Origin: Gordius sp. MW1
Taxonomy: Eukaryota; Nematomorpha; Gordioida; Gordea; Gordiidae
Assembly (NCBI GenBank): GCA_964036665.1
Contig: OZ038531.1
Coordinates: forward strand, 9,610,168-9,674,167
Direction: 5' to 3'
Length of the DNA stretch: 64,000 nt
The position numbers and the translations under genes were made by a program. The notes under the pieces were generated by a model. That model saw only the letters and a list, made by a program, of their open reading frames with translations. It was not told where the DNA came from and ran no database searches. Each line of letters begins with the position of its first letter. Position 1 is the stretch's first letter. This document shows, piece after piece, positions 50,601-59,022 of the stretch.

Positions 50601-51891
50601 ATATCATACTACCAAAACATTATTAAGAAGCATTTAGATAATAGCGTTTTAGATTAAATAAAATATCTAAAAATTACTTATTAAATAAAATAAAAAGGAG
50701 TTGTGAGCAACAATGTACCTTTAATTAAACATAATAAAACCCAAACGACAATAATTATTTAATAAATGGAATTAAAATATAGTTCATTTTTTAAAATTTT
50801 TAATATTTAATAATATATTTAATGAGTTGTCATAAAACTGTATTATCAGTTTTGTAAATATAATAAATACCTCTAAGTAATTTAATTATTTTTTTGAAAT
50901 AAAAAGAGTTTTGATATTTTCTATTAAGACCTTCTAAGAAACATTAGACATGATTATTCTGTGGGAATAATATGACCAAATTTGCACACAATCTATAAAA
51001 ATTCTTTGTAAGCTACCTTTAATGATACGTTTACATCAATGTATTATCAGTAAGCTTAATTCATTTATACACTGATAATAAGTCTTAATTTAATGTATCA
51101 GCTCATTTCTAATTTATTAGGAAGAAATCAGGTCATAAACACTATAATTAAGGAAATGTAACAATTATTATAGAATATACTTAAATAACAGGGGCAAAAA
51201 ATTACCGATCATAACAGATTGGTACAACTTTATGCTGAGGCCAATGCCCAAAAATGTCGTAAGTTTTTCACCCCCGGAAGCGGAGACACTTTAAAACACG
51301 TATTTCAAAGTAACTACAAATCATACATATTTATGACTATTTTCTAATATTGAAGTAGTTTTAAAAAAGTAAACTAATGTGAGTTTGGAAGAATGATTTT
51401 ACGACTATTCAGATTTTGTAAGTTATTTAAGGTTAACTTGCACGTTTGCAGGTAAAGCAGAATTCTAAACTTTATATCAAGGTTAGAGAAATTATTTAAA
51501 TTATTAAATTCATTTTTCACTCTAATCGTATAAGCGAAAAAATGAGTTGTCACAAATTGTTTTTAGCGGCTAATGGTATCTTGACTATGATTTTGTCAAT
51601 GGTATAATTGTAGGATTAGCTAATCTCTATTATCAAAGTGCTTGTAATTTAGATAGGCTTAGATGTATTAGGATCATTAATTTTAAAATAACCTATTTAA
51701 AAACAAATCCTATCATTATATACTAATTTAATACAGCGGCCACTCCTTGCCAACTTTACTGCAGCCTAGTATATGCTAATGGTGGGTATAGATCACAAGG
51801 ATCGTGGGATAATATTGAAAATGGAACGCCAGTTGATGATACTAAGGATGAAATATGCCTAAATGGAAAAAAAATTAAATTGCAGAATTAA
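32634..51891 (+). CDS. Secreted M12B (reprolysin/ADAMTS-like) zinc metalloprotease, 14 exons
   Basis: Hand-spliced exons: 32634-32682, 32733-33127, 33392-33569, 34482-34639, 34699-34770, 35319-35422, 36379-36398, 37452-37557, 41063-41336, 41411-41539, 45330-45472, 48453-48522, 51192-51258, 51737-51891. All introns are GT-AG and all phases fit, giving 639 aa. Residues 1-16 form a hydrophobic signal peptide, followed by a prodomain (to about 220). The catalytic domain starts near IETLFLITSDIY. It carries the zinc site HEIGHILGCPHD (H356, E357, H360, H366; D367) and the Met-turn GGIM (M382). A Cys-rich segment (DGTPC), a thrombospondin-1-like repeat (KPGKWGSY...SFDRPSPKY...YCSGDAELVRGCN) and a second Cys-rich tail (CPATPCQLYC...EICLNGKK) follow. 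ADAMTS proteins and tick Metis-type enzymes share this order. It should act outside the cell. The least certain joint is the GTTTAT donor after 41336. Confidence 0.85.
35549..35755. mobile_element. AGTGTTGTAAAAACGGCTGGG MITE in protease intron 6
   Basis: Ends TAGTGTTGTAAAAACGGCTG and CAGCCGTTTTTACAACACT are inverted. The interior repeats GTCGACTAAACATAA-type words. Flanks CAACCAAG and ATCCCAAG agree at five of eight positions, consistent with an eroded 8-bp duplication. Confidence 0.6.
36379..36398 (+). other. 20-nt microexon (exon 7) of the protease
   Basis: The exon reads ATTTTCCACCGGTGCAGCAG. It is preceded by TATTAG and followed by GTAACT, and encodes (K)FSTGAAG. It joins ...KADVAILLS from exon 6 (phase 2) to YAHSGATIC of exon 8 (phase 1). 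Without it the frame breaks and the conserved G-A-A/G-YA-hydrophobic strand before the catalytic helix is lost, which is why I accept so small an exon. Confidence 0.7.
40590..40860. repeat. Two direct copies of a 130-bp MITE-like unit
   Basis: Each unit runs from GTTGACCATTTAGTTGAACAAA (about 40598; second copy about 40728) through TTCGGC...CCAAGG to GCTACGCCGCTG or GCTACGCCACTG. They lie in protease intron 8, just upstream of exon 9. The rest of that intron (37558-41062) shows nothing recognised. Confidence 0.55.
41606..41854. mobile_element. 249-bp hAT-like MITE with poly-C blocks
   Basis: Terminal repeats CAGGGTTTCTTTCAG and CTGAAAGAATCCCTG are flanked by a perfect 8-bp duplication GCTAAGGT (41598-41605 and 41855-41862). 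Poly-C runs of 9-14 lie inside. It is inserted about 65 nt downstream of protease exon 10. Confidence 0.8.
42479..42673. mobile_element. 195-bp MITE with 25-bp terminal inverted repeats
   Basis: GTCAAACGTTATAAAGACAC at the left is mirrored by GTGTCTTTATAACGTTTGAC at the right, extending to ACTAATT/AATTAGT. A 20-bp word AAAAGCTTATATCATAATTT is repeated in tandem inside. No clear target duplication. Confidence 0.7.
43267..44767. repeat. 1.5-kb inverted minisatellite (GCTAAGTATTT / AAATACTTAGC)
   Basis: The left arm (43267-43760) has about 24 units of TGCTAAGTATTTwAwT, each 15-22 bp. The right arm (about 44240-44767) has about 21 units of the reverse complement AAAATACTTAGCATTT. A unique spacer of about 480 bp lies between. 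Beyond the arms, TTTAGGCGCTGCCC (43193) is mirrored by GTTAGCGCCTAA (44804), so the whole may be one foldback element. It lies in protease intron 10 and would form a long hairpin in the pre-mRNA. Confidence 0.85.
44936..45155. repeat. Short inverted repeat (GTGCATTTCGTAATA)
   Basis: GTGCATTTCGTAATA at 44936 is mirrored by TATTACGAAATGCAC at about 45141-45155, about 190 bp apart. The inside contains GCGCATGCGCAT and two copies of AAATAAAxGATAATAATATT. Possibly a small MITE. Confidence 0.55.
45890..46810. repeat. Minisatellite of about 130-bp units
   Basis: About seven or eight units each contain TTTTTGGCCGTCCGTTGGGT, GCTGACCGATGGAAAAAA, TGACCATTGGCCAAAATGTG and a T-rich stretch. The first five start about 130 bp apart (near 45950, 46079, 46206, 46336, 46466); later units are shorter. 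It is the reverse complement of the 12990-13640 array. Lies in protease intron 11. Repeated minus-strand frames here are artefacts of the array. Confidence 0.85.
47870..48030. repeat. G+C-rich hairpin array (GGGGGTTTGGGGGCGAAGCCC type)
   Basis: A pyrimidine tract of C/T is followed by three units resembling GGGGGTCTGGGGGCGGAGCC, each able to form a GGGGGC/GCCCCC hairpin, then GCCCGAAGGGC. It is sharply different from the AT-rich intron around it. The G runs could form quadruplexes. Confidence 0.7.
48655..49812. mobile_element. 1.16-kb hAT-like element with GAACTAGTTC ends
   Basis: Ends TAGAGCTGTTAA and TTAACAGCTCTA are inverted, flanked by a perfect 8-bp duplication CATTTAAC (48647-48654 and 49813-49820). 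Both subterminal regions carry repeated GAACTTGAACTAGTTC words. A TAGTGTTTCGATCTCGTCTC start at about 48894 shows that a TAGTG-family element is nested inside (to roughly 49500). Lies in protease intron 12. Confidence 0.85.
50088..50206. mobile_element. 119-bp AGTGTTGTAAAAA MITE
   Basis: Ends TAGTGTTGTAAAAAGGGCTG and CAGCCGTCTTTGCAACACTA, with 8-bp flanks CACTCCAG and CACTTCAG (seven of eight match). The interior has TAGTCGACTAAACATAAAC. The 60-codon frames on both strands are its palindromic translation. Lies in protease intron 12. Confidence 0.75.
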
Positions 51892-51899
51892 GTTTTCTT

Positions 51900-51905
51900 A
51901 ATAAA
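51900..51905 (+). terminator. Candidate polyadenylation signal of the protease gene
   Basis: AATAAA lies 9 nt after the stop codon. The close spacing would make a very short 3' UTR. Other AATAAA-like words further on are possible. Confidence 0.3.
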
Positions 51906-52191
51906 TTTATTATATTAAAAAATATATTTATATTATTTATAATGCACCCTTATTTTAACAGTTTAATAATATTTTTGTGCACCATAAAATTACATTGTTT
52001 ATATATAGCAAAATCTGTTTAATAATTATTTTTATGTTTATTAATTATATTTAACAAATATTATATTCAGTTTTTCTTGTATTTCTAATCATATGATTAC
52101 AGTAATTTAAATTAAATAATCTAAACAGATATTAGCTGTGGGTATATATATTCCTAATGCCAAATTTTTTTTATGTTTATATGATACTAGA

Positions 52192-52530
52192 TGAACCCGG
52201 CAAACGTTGTTTTGCCATTTACCCTGGTGTATTAAATTATGTTGGAATTTGAGGGCATATATGATGATAAAGCGGTTATTGAAGTAAAAATAAAGTTTGA
52301 TGTCTATATGCTCTACTTCTATTGTTCTATTCCGTATACAGTGCAACGCTTACAAATACTCGAAAATTGGACCGATTTGGCTCGAACAAATTTTAAAACA
52401 TGCTCCGGAGTGTCAGGAATAAACTGTAAAATTTTGAGCCAAATCGGTCTGGTAGTTTTCCAAAATTGGGGACGGCATATTTCTTTTTATATAAAAGACT
52501 AGCTGACCCGGCAAACGTTGTTTTGCTAAA
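52192..52530 (+). repeat. GGCAAACGTTGTTTTGCC repeat, copy 2, with a second head in tandem
   Basis: 52192-52497 matches 5153-5465 along its length. It is followed at once by ACTAGCTGACCCGGCAAACG, the start of another unit, which fades after about 35 bp. This suggests a head-to-tail arrangement. Confidence 0.65.
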
Positions 52531-52629
52531 AATACAATTTTCTTATAATAAAATTCGAAAAAACTTCAGCCTTGTATGAATGACGTCATTATTGTATATG
52601 ATGCTATAAATGAAACTGGCCGGGAAATG

Positions 52630-52850
52630 ACCGATATTTTTAAAACTAAAAAATTTTAGGATTCTGAAAAAGCTATTTTACCCCTGGCCGCCTTGGGCAT
52701 CTATGGCTAAATTGTCGCGCGAATCGGGCCGTTAGTTTCAGATTTTAGCCCTTTTTTAAACGTAATGTCCGATATTTTTAAAACTAAAAGGAATTTTAGG
52801 ATTCTGAAAAAGCTATTTTACCCCTGGCCGCCCTGGGCATCTATTCAACG
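52630..52850 (+). repeat. Direct duplication of about 80 bp
   Basis: CCGATATTTTTAAAACTAAA followed by TTTTAGGATTCTGAAAAAGC and TTACCCCTGGCCGCC occurs twice (about 52630-52710 and 52768-52845), with about 57 bp between. Confidence 0.65.
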
Positions 52851-52866
52851 TGGCCACACAAGCAGA

Positions 52867-53480
52867 TACAGCTCTACAAATGTTGACTTTGTGATTACAT
52901 CCCGCAATCCGATAAATAATTCTGATCGAGAATTTTGCACTAAAAAATAATCTGTTCTTACTTTTTTTCTACAATAACCTGTTTTTTAAAAATACGAGGT
53001 TAAAGCTGCCAAAAATGCCCTTTTTGCCTTTTTGAGGCTATATGTAGATTAAAGTTTCATCTATAGGTCCATAGATTTGTTTTTTTGTTACACCTCTATA
53101 TTTAAATTTATTCATCTTTGTGAACCCCTTTCCCTTATCAAAATTCGTCCCACTATGTCTGGAAAAAGGAGTACATTAGAGTACATATTACACACGCGCT
53201 GTTTACTAACACATCTCTCTCTCCATTTCTCCATCTCTTCCACTTCCGCCCCCATATCTATACAAACCACATGGTGGGGGCGAAAGTGGAGGAGAAAGAG
53301 AGGAGAGTAGGTGATGGGAGAGAGATATGTGTTAGTAAACATCGCGTATCAGTATGAACTCAAATGTAAACCAGAAATCGTGGGACGAATTTTGATAAGG
53401 AGAAGGGGTTTATGCAAACGCGTATAAATTTAAGTATAAGGGTGATATAAAAAAATAAAAGAATAGACCTATAAAATGTA
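52867..53480. mobile_element. Foldback element, copy 2 (right arm truncated)
   Basis: It starts TACAGCTCTACAAATGTTGA like the element at 21904. It has the same arm sequences and the same CTCTCTCTCCATTTCTCC / GGAGAAAGAGAGGAGAG central hairpin (about 53215-53310), but ends shortly after the hairpin at about 53480. Confidence 0.65.
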
Positions 53481-53550
53481 TTCAGTTGATTGACGTTTAA
53501 TTGGCATGTCGGTTTTTTTGGTGCGTCGTGGAAATGGATATCACACCGGC

Positions 53551-54445
53551 CCGGCGGGCTTGGCTGGGTTTTTGCTTCAAAAACAGACCGGGCCTGGACG
53601 GGCTTTAATATAACCTAAAGGGCTCGGGCCGGGCTTAGATATACGTAAGGTCCGCTAAAAGCGTTACAAAATATATAAGATTTTTTCGGGTTTTTAAAGT
53701 ACAATTAAAGGTGTGTTTTAATAATTTTCAAGTAATTTATAATTATTTAATGTTTATTTATTTAATAAGGAAAGTAAAATTATATTTAGGTTTTCATTAA
53801 TTATCAATATCTCTAAGCGTGTAACGAGTGTTAATTAGATATTATATACACTTAAGCATAGAGAGGATATGACATATGAAGGAGGGGGGAGGGCAATATT
53901 ATAAGGCAGGGGTAAAAAATGTTTTTTAAAGATCAAGAAATTTGAGGTGGGAGGGGCACTAGCCCGAAGTTGCCTCCCCCTGGCTACGTTATTGCGTAAT
54001 CCAATTTATACTATATAGCAACATTAGAGTAAATAAATAAAATATTTAGATAAGCGTTATTACAAGTTTATGTAAAATTTTATATGAATACTCATTAAAA
54101 ATCAATAATTTTAAAGTTATCTTTTGATCGAGTTGCCTTTAAAAAGTATCACTTATTTTTCATTTCATATCTCTAAACTAAATGATTTAAAATGGTGGAA
54201 AAACAAAAAAGTCAAGTAATTTTAATTTAAAAATTTTATAACCTTAAAGTATGTTTCTAACAATAATTCTTTCAGCATAAATGGTTTCATGTATCATGAC
54301 TACAAGTGCCATTCGTGAAAAAAAGTTTCACCTGGAGATCGCCTCTTAAAAAAACTCGTCTGAAACAGAAATTGTTTTTAATTTATTATTTTTACATGAC
54401 TTTTATTAATTGTAACATATATATATTGTTTAAACATTCGATCAA
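53551..54445. mobile_element. Left part of a TAGAGACCTG-family element, split by retroelements
   Basis: Follows 27413-28798 in order: CCGGGCCTGGACGGGC, GGGCTCGGGCCGGGCTTAG, a nested CTCCCCCTGGCTACG scrap near 53975, then the AAATGGTGGAAAAACAAAA region. It stops at about 54445, where the truncated retroelement begins. The missing right end is found at 61860-62042. Confidence 0.65.
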
Positions 54446-54967
54446 CCTTTTATCGAGCAGCGACTATAGCCAGCATTACAACCTTAGGTCCCTCGCTTTT
54501 GATGGTTCCGGTCACGAGTGGCTTGAAGCCTATCCCAGCAAACTTTTGGAAATGCTGCTTGAAGACTTTGAGCTATCATATTCCATAGCTTTAAGGTTGG
54601 GGATCAGCTACAGCAGAGAATTCAATTGTCGAAACCGTCTTTCCACTGTAGACGAATATGCTAGGCACCCTCTACACTGCCTAGCAAACAAATATAAATA
54701 TGTTAGGCACACTTAGAGATGGGTAATTTCCCGGGAATTTTCATCGAGGGAATATTCCCAGGGAAAATAGGGAATTTTGGGGAAATAACGGGAATTTTTG
54801 GGAAATAACGGGAATTTTGGGGAATTCATGGGGAAAATAAATACTTTGATTGTTAATATATAGTCTTAGATGAAAAAAAGATGCTAGGGTGTAAAATGAA
54901 ATGCTAAAAAAGTTTATTTCTCCAATAATACACAATATTTCATTACAAATTTACATAAAAATATACA

Positions 54968-56837
54968 TTAAAAATTGTCAATATCTAAACTGTCACTATC
55001 GTCATTTAGCGATGAAATTGATTCATCAGATGAAGATATTGAGCGCGCTTTTGCATTAAAATTGATACTACTTTTCAAGTGCATGTTGTGCCTTATAGAC
55101 ACTAGCTTTTTCACCTTGTCGTTTTTCATTCGATTTCTTGATTTAGAATGTACATAACCAAATGTGGACCAAATTCTTTCTGTGGCAGCACTGGTAGCTG
55201 GAATTGAAAAGAGTTTCACGGCAATTTCAGATAAGGGTTGGTTAGTGCACAAGCCTTTCCACCACGTCAAGGGTGAAATGTAACTAGCGCTATCCCATAT
55301 TGACCGCTCAGCAAACAACCCGTCTTTAGCACGAAATTCTGCCAAATTGGCAATAACTTGGCCTATATTGAAATTATAGCCATGAGAAATAATCTTGATA
55401 GCGTTAATTGCTTCAGCTATTTCTTTTGTAGTAAGGTTGACTCCACAATAACGTGGATCAAGCAAGTTAGCTGCCATATGAAAATCCTTACAGCAAAACG
55501 ATTTCCTTTTGCTCACGAATTTTTTAATAACACTTGCATCAATTAGGCTAAATTCCTTACTAGAAATTTCGCTGAAATGGGCTTTAATAGTATGAAATGC
55601 TTCCGGTACATCAGACAATAATCCAGAGTCACTTTCTATGCAAGTTATTTTGGTCAAAATTACATCTAAAAAAATGTAATTTTTTTATTTTCTCCCAAAA
55701 AACATCATTATCACGCAAATTTAAACGTTTGCTTCGATCAGCAAATGTATCTGTTAAAGCTAGTTCCTGCAAAGTATCTTTGTTTACTAGGAAACTATTA
55801 AGCATTATAACTATACCACCCCACCTTGTTGGACAGGGTATTTTCAAAGTTGTGAGTCGATTTTTGTTACATTGTTTTTCTTTAAAAGTTGATGATAATA
55901 TTGTATTAAATTTAATGTATTTTATAATTTGTTTAACTTTAGCTGTAATATTTTGGATGGTAGGAATTTTGTTGGAGATATCTTTTATTAATAAATTAAG
56001 CCCATGAGCTGCACAGCCAAAGCACTCAATTGAAGGATGTTTAGACTTAACTATTTCCCAAGCCTTCTTCATATTTTTAGCGTTGTCAGTAACTATGGCA
56101 ACAAATTTTTGAGTGCCAATTTCTTCCATCACCTTTAGGAATTGATCAGCTATATAATCCCCAGTATGGGCATTCGTCCCTGTATCTATAGATTTTAAAA
56201 ATATGGGTTTCGGTGTCATTATTATAAAATTGATTATGGACTCCCCTCTAATGTTTGTCCAACCATCACTAATTAATGTAAATTTAGAACCTGATTCTAG
56301 TTTTTCATTTATAACTGCTTTGATCTTGTCAAATTGGTCATTTAGCAAAGAACCTCCTATTGCCTTTCTTGGTGGAATTCTGAAGGATGGTTTTATAGAT
56401 TTGAAAAAGTCCTTCCAATAATAATTTTCTGTTATGTTAAACGGACAATTTGACATATAGATAGCCAGTGCAAGCTTTTCATTTAATCTTTCTTGTTGCA
56501 CTGGAGTCATGCTATCGAAATATTGATTAATATTTGATGTGGATTGTTTTGAAGTGTTAAAATTTGTTGTTAACTCAGGTGTTGTTACAGTGGGGTGTTT
56601 GTGTTCTGACGCAGAAAAAGTTTTAGATGATTCTGAGGATATTGAAAAAACTTCTAGTTCTGAGCATTTTGTTTCACTTGCATATTCTGGGCATTTTTGT
56701 ATATGGATAGACATTTTTGTTGGGTTGGGGAAGTCATATTTATGGTTGCAATAGTTGCAGATGGCAATAAAGCCTTTCTTATTGGAGGATGTATGTCTAC
56801 CAAAATGTTTCCAGATATCAGATGGTTTTCTAGGCAT
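54968..56837 (-). pseudogene. BED-finger hAT transposase, one frameshift from open
   Basis: hAT transposases cut and paste the element through an RNase H-like core. The frame from 56837 down to 55629 (402 codons) has a BED-type zinc finger at residues 6-51 (CNYC...H..KC). After it come the first catalytic region (ISDGWTN), the VTDNAKNM aspartate region and the CAAHGLNLL motif. The frame 55657-54968 continues with PLTWWKGLC and the C-terminal dimerisation segment IPATSAATERIWSTFGYVHS with its conserved glutamate, then a serine/aspartate-rich tail. The two frames overlap at about 55629-55680, in homopolymer runs (CTAAAAAAATG, ATTTTTTTA). A single base gain or loss there, or a sequencing error, explains the break. 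Overall length (about 620 codons) suits the family. No intron is needed. Confidence 0.85.
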
Positions 56838-57617
56838 CTTACCAGATTAAAATTTATTTAATGATTTAAAATATAGGCCAATCCAATACAGCTAAAAGCT
56901 AGTTAAAAATAAAATGCTAGTATAATTTTACTTGAGTTTAAGTGTAAGTGTTTTTTAAAATATTAAATAGGATATCAAATTGAATGTCAAATAGATTTAG
57001 CTAAAAAAATTTCAAATTTAATTATACATAATCTTACCTGAGGTTTAAATTAAGTTGTTTATATTATTAAAATTGTAGGTGTGTTTGTAAAGTAGAAACA
57101 AAAAATAGTGCTAGATTAAATATAGGGTAATACAGAATTTAAATTTTAATGGTGTAGGTGTAATAATACCTAAATAGTTGATTTGCAACTTATATTTCAA
57201 ATTCAAACAAGCTAAAAGCTACTTTAAATAAAATTGTTTATATGTATTTTATTTACTTAGATGAGTCAAACAAATAGGGTAAACTTTTTGAATATACAAT
57301 AAGCAAGTCAAATTCCAAAATAAAAGCTAAAAATTTAAATTCTGATGTTTATATTTTACTTGAATTAGGTGATTGACTAGAAGGTTTCAATTAATTTTAA
57401 ATAGGCGGAAAAATGCTAATAGAAGTTTCCACGAGGAAAATATAAAATTCTAAATAATTAAAATCAATTTAAAAATAAAATATTGCGTAAATTTTGTGTC
57501 AAAAACATTAATTTTTTTAAGGGAATTTATCATAGGGAAAATTCAATTTTCCCTCGGGAATATTCCCGGGAATTAATGGGAATATTCCCGGGAATATTCC
57601 CCCCTGTGCCATCTCTA
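56838..57617. other. 5' non-coding region of the hAT element
   Basis: AT-rich and without coding frames. It contains the presumed transposase promoter and ends in palindromic GGGAATATTCCCGGGAAT repeats next to the terminal inverted repeat. Confidence 0.5.
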
Positions 57618-58265
57618 CACTAAAGCGAATTTATTAATTCAAGCTGCCCTCAAAAAGGCAAAAATCCCCTCAATTCTTGAGCCGTCAGATCCCTCTCTCG
57701 AGGGTAGGATGCGCCCTGACGGCTCTTCTCTAGTCCCCTGGCAAAATGGCCTATCCCTCAAATGGGATTTTACTTGTATTGACCTATTTGCCCCTTCCCA
57801 TTTTAATTACGACCCTATCGCTACAGCAGAAGGGCGTAAAACTACCAAGTACTCTGCCCTTTTGGCATCCAATATTTTTATCCCTGTCGTTGCCTCGTGC
57901 TCCGGTTCCTTCGGTAAACAGGCAATGTTTTTTAAAGAAGTCGGAAAACGCTCACCGAAATCTAAATTTTCTGCATCCTTTTTACTCAGGCAACAACTAG
58001 GGATTCTTGTTGTACGATACAACTTTAAATCCTTCGCCGACTCATGGCCCGTTTTAGATGATAATGATATAGATCTTTGTATTTAACCAATATGTCTTTC
58101 TTTATTTATATACTTCGCTTATTTATGTAACCTTGTTTCGTGAAAATAAACTTTTTAACCAATAACATTCGGTCAAAAAATACAATATTAAATGAAGAAG
58201 CCGCATCGCCTAAAATGGCGGAAAAAGGAAAACAACATAATCATCTTGAAATCTATACAAATTAG

Positions 58266-58456
58266 TAGAGTTGTTAAATTGCTAACTTTTTTCAAACTCC
58301 AGACCCGAGCACGCACACTCAGTTGCTTAAAATGCGCGTTAGCACAATATGTGCTCGCTGTTCGGTGCACTAGGCAGTACAGTAGCCTATAAAAATGCTC
58401 AAGGGTCGAGCAGATGGTAGCTGGAGTTGAAGAAAGTTAGCAATTTAACAACTCTA
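58266..58456. mobile_element. 191-bp hAT-like MITE
   Basis: Ends TAGAGTTGTTAAATTGCTAA and TTAGCAATTTAACAACTCTA are perfect inverted repeats, flanked by a perfect 8-bp duplication CAAATTAG (58258-58265 and 58457-58464). The middle is less AT-rich. Confidence 0.9.
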
Positions 58457-58907
58457 CAAATTAGTATATATCCCTCAACGGATCTGGAAAAATTTGCCGT
58501 TAATGGAAGTTCTGCATGAAAATCTTAATAATTCTTATTTTCTTTTTGTTTGTTCTAATCCATATGCCCATCATTATCAAGTATCAAGCTATCCTCCTCA
58601 TGGAATTCTCTTCAATTATGCACAACAAACGAAATCCTCTACTTATTTACCTAAAACCCTTCACGTTCATAGTACATCACTTATCTATTTACATTGGTAC
58701 ATTACTTATCCCTATTTTATTAACACTCATAGTTCTTTTTATCATACATATGTAGGCCTAAATTTATATACATAAAAATAAATATTAAAATAAGTCCACA
58801 TACAATGCAACAATCACTTTTTTTCATATACATATTACCCGTAAAATGTTCAAAGGAAGTTTATAAATCATATCTTAATAATGTTCCACACCTAAAAAAA
58901 GTCAAAA

Positions 58908-59022
58908 ATGGTTTTAACTAAATCCTTTTGTTGTACATGCAAAAAAAACCTGTTAGCCTCACAAGTTAAAAATGGTTTTAACTAAATCCTTTTGTTGTAC
59001 ATGCAAAAAACTTGTTAGCCTC
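58908..59022 (+). repeat. 64-bp tandem duplication at the start of the retroelement frame
   Basis: ATGGTTTTAACTAAATCCTT and the following TTTGTTGTACATGCAAAAAA occur at 58908 and again at 58972. Both copies start with the same ATG-led frame; the first closes soon after with a stop. Confidence 0.8.

Larger units (their letters stand above)
54714..57617. mobile_element. Near-complete 2.9-kb hAT transposon
   Basis: Ends TAGAGATGG and CCATCTCTA are inverted. Subterminal regions at both ends carry GGGAATATTCCCGGG-type palindromes. It carries a hAT transposase on the minus strand (54968-56837) and sits in retroelement copy A. Flanks GGCACACT and CACTAAAG share CACT at the junctions but are not a full 8-bp duplication. 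Confidence 0.85.
54446..58150 (+). pseudogene. Non-LTR retrotransposon copy A, 5'-truncated, interrupted by a hAT
   Basis: Only the C-terminal coding part and the tail survive: 54446-54713 (FDGSGHEWLEAYPSKLLEML...YARHPLHCLANK) and, after the hAT insertion, 57618-58086 (EPSDPSLEGRMRPDGSSLVP...DFTCIDLFAPSHFNYDP...SFADSWPVLDDN, stop). Both pieces match copy B at 61090-61816. Copy A keeps an open frame where copy B is shifted, so the pair helps define the true frame. Truncation at the 5' end is typical of target-primed reverse transcription. Non-coding sequence after 58086 contains AATAAACTTTTTAACCAATA and may be the 3' UTR. Confidence 0.75.

Noticed and set aside
58494-58775. Two overlapping hydrophobic frames of 93 and 79 codons before the retroelement
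   Set aside because: AT-rich, overlapping in different frames, no motif, lying between a MITE and the retroelement start; may be 5' UTR of copy B.
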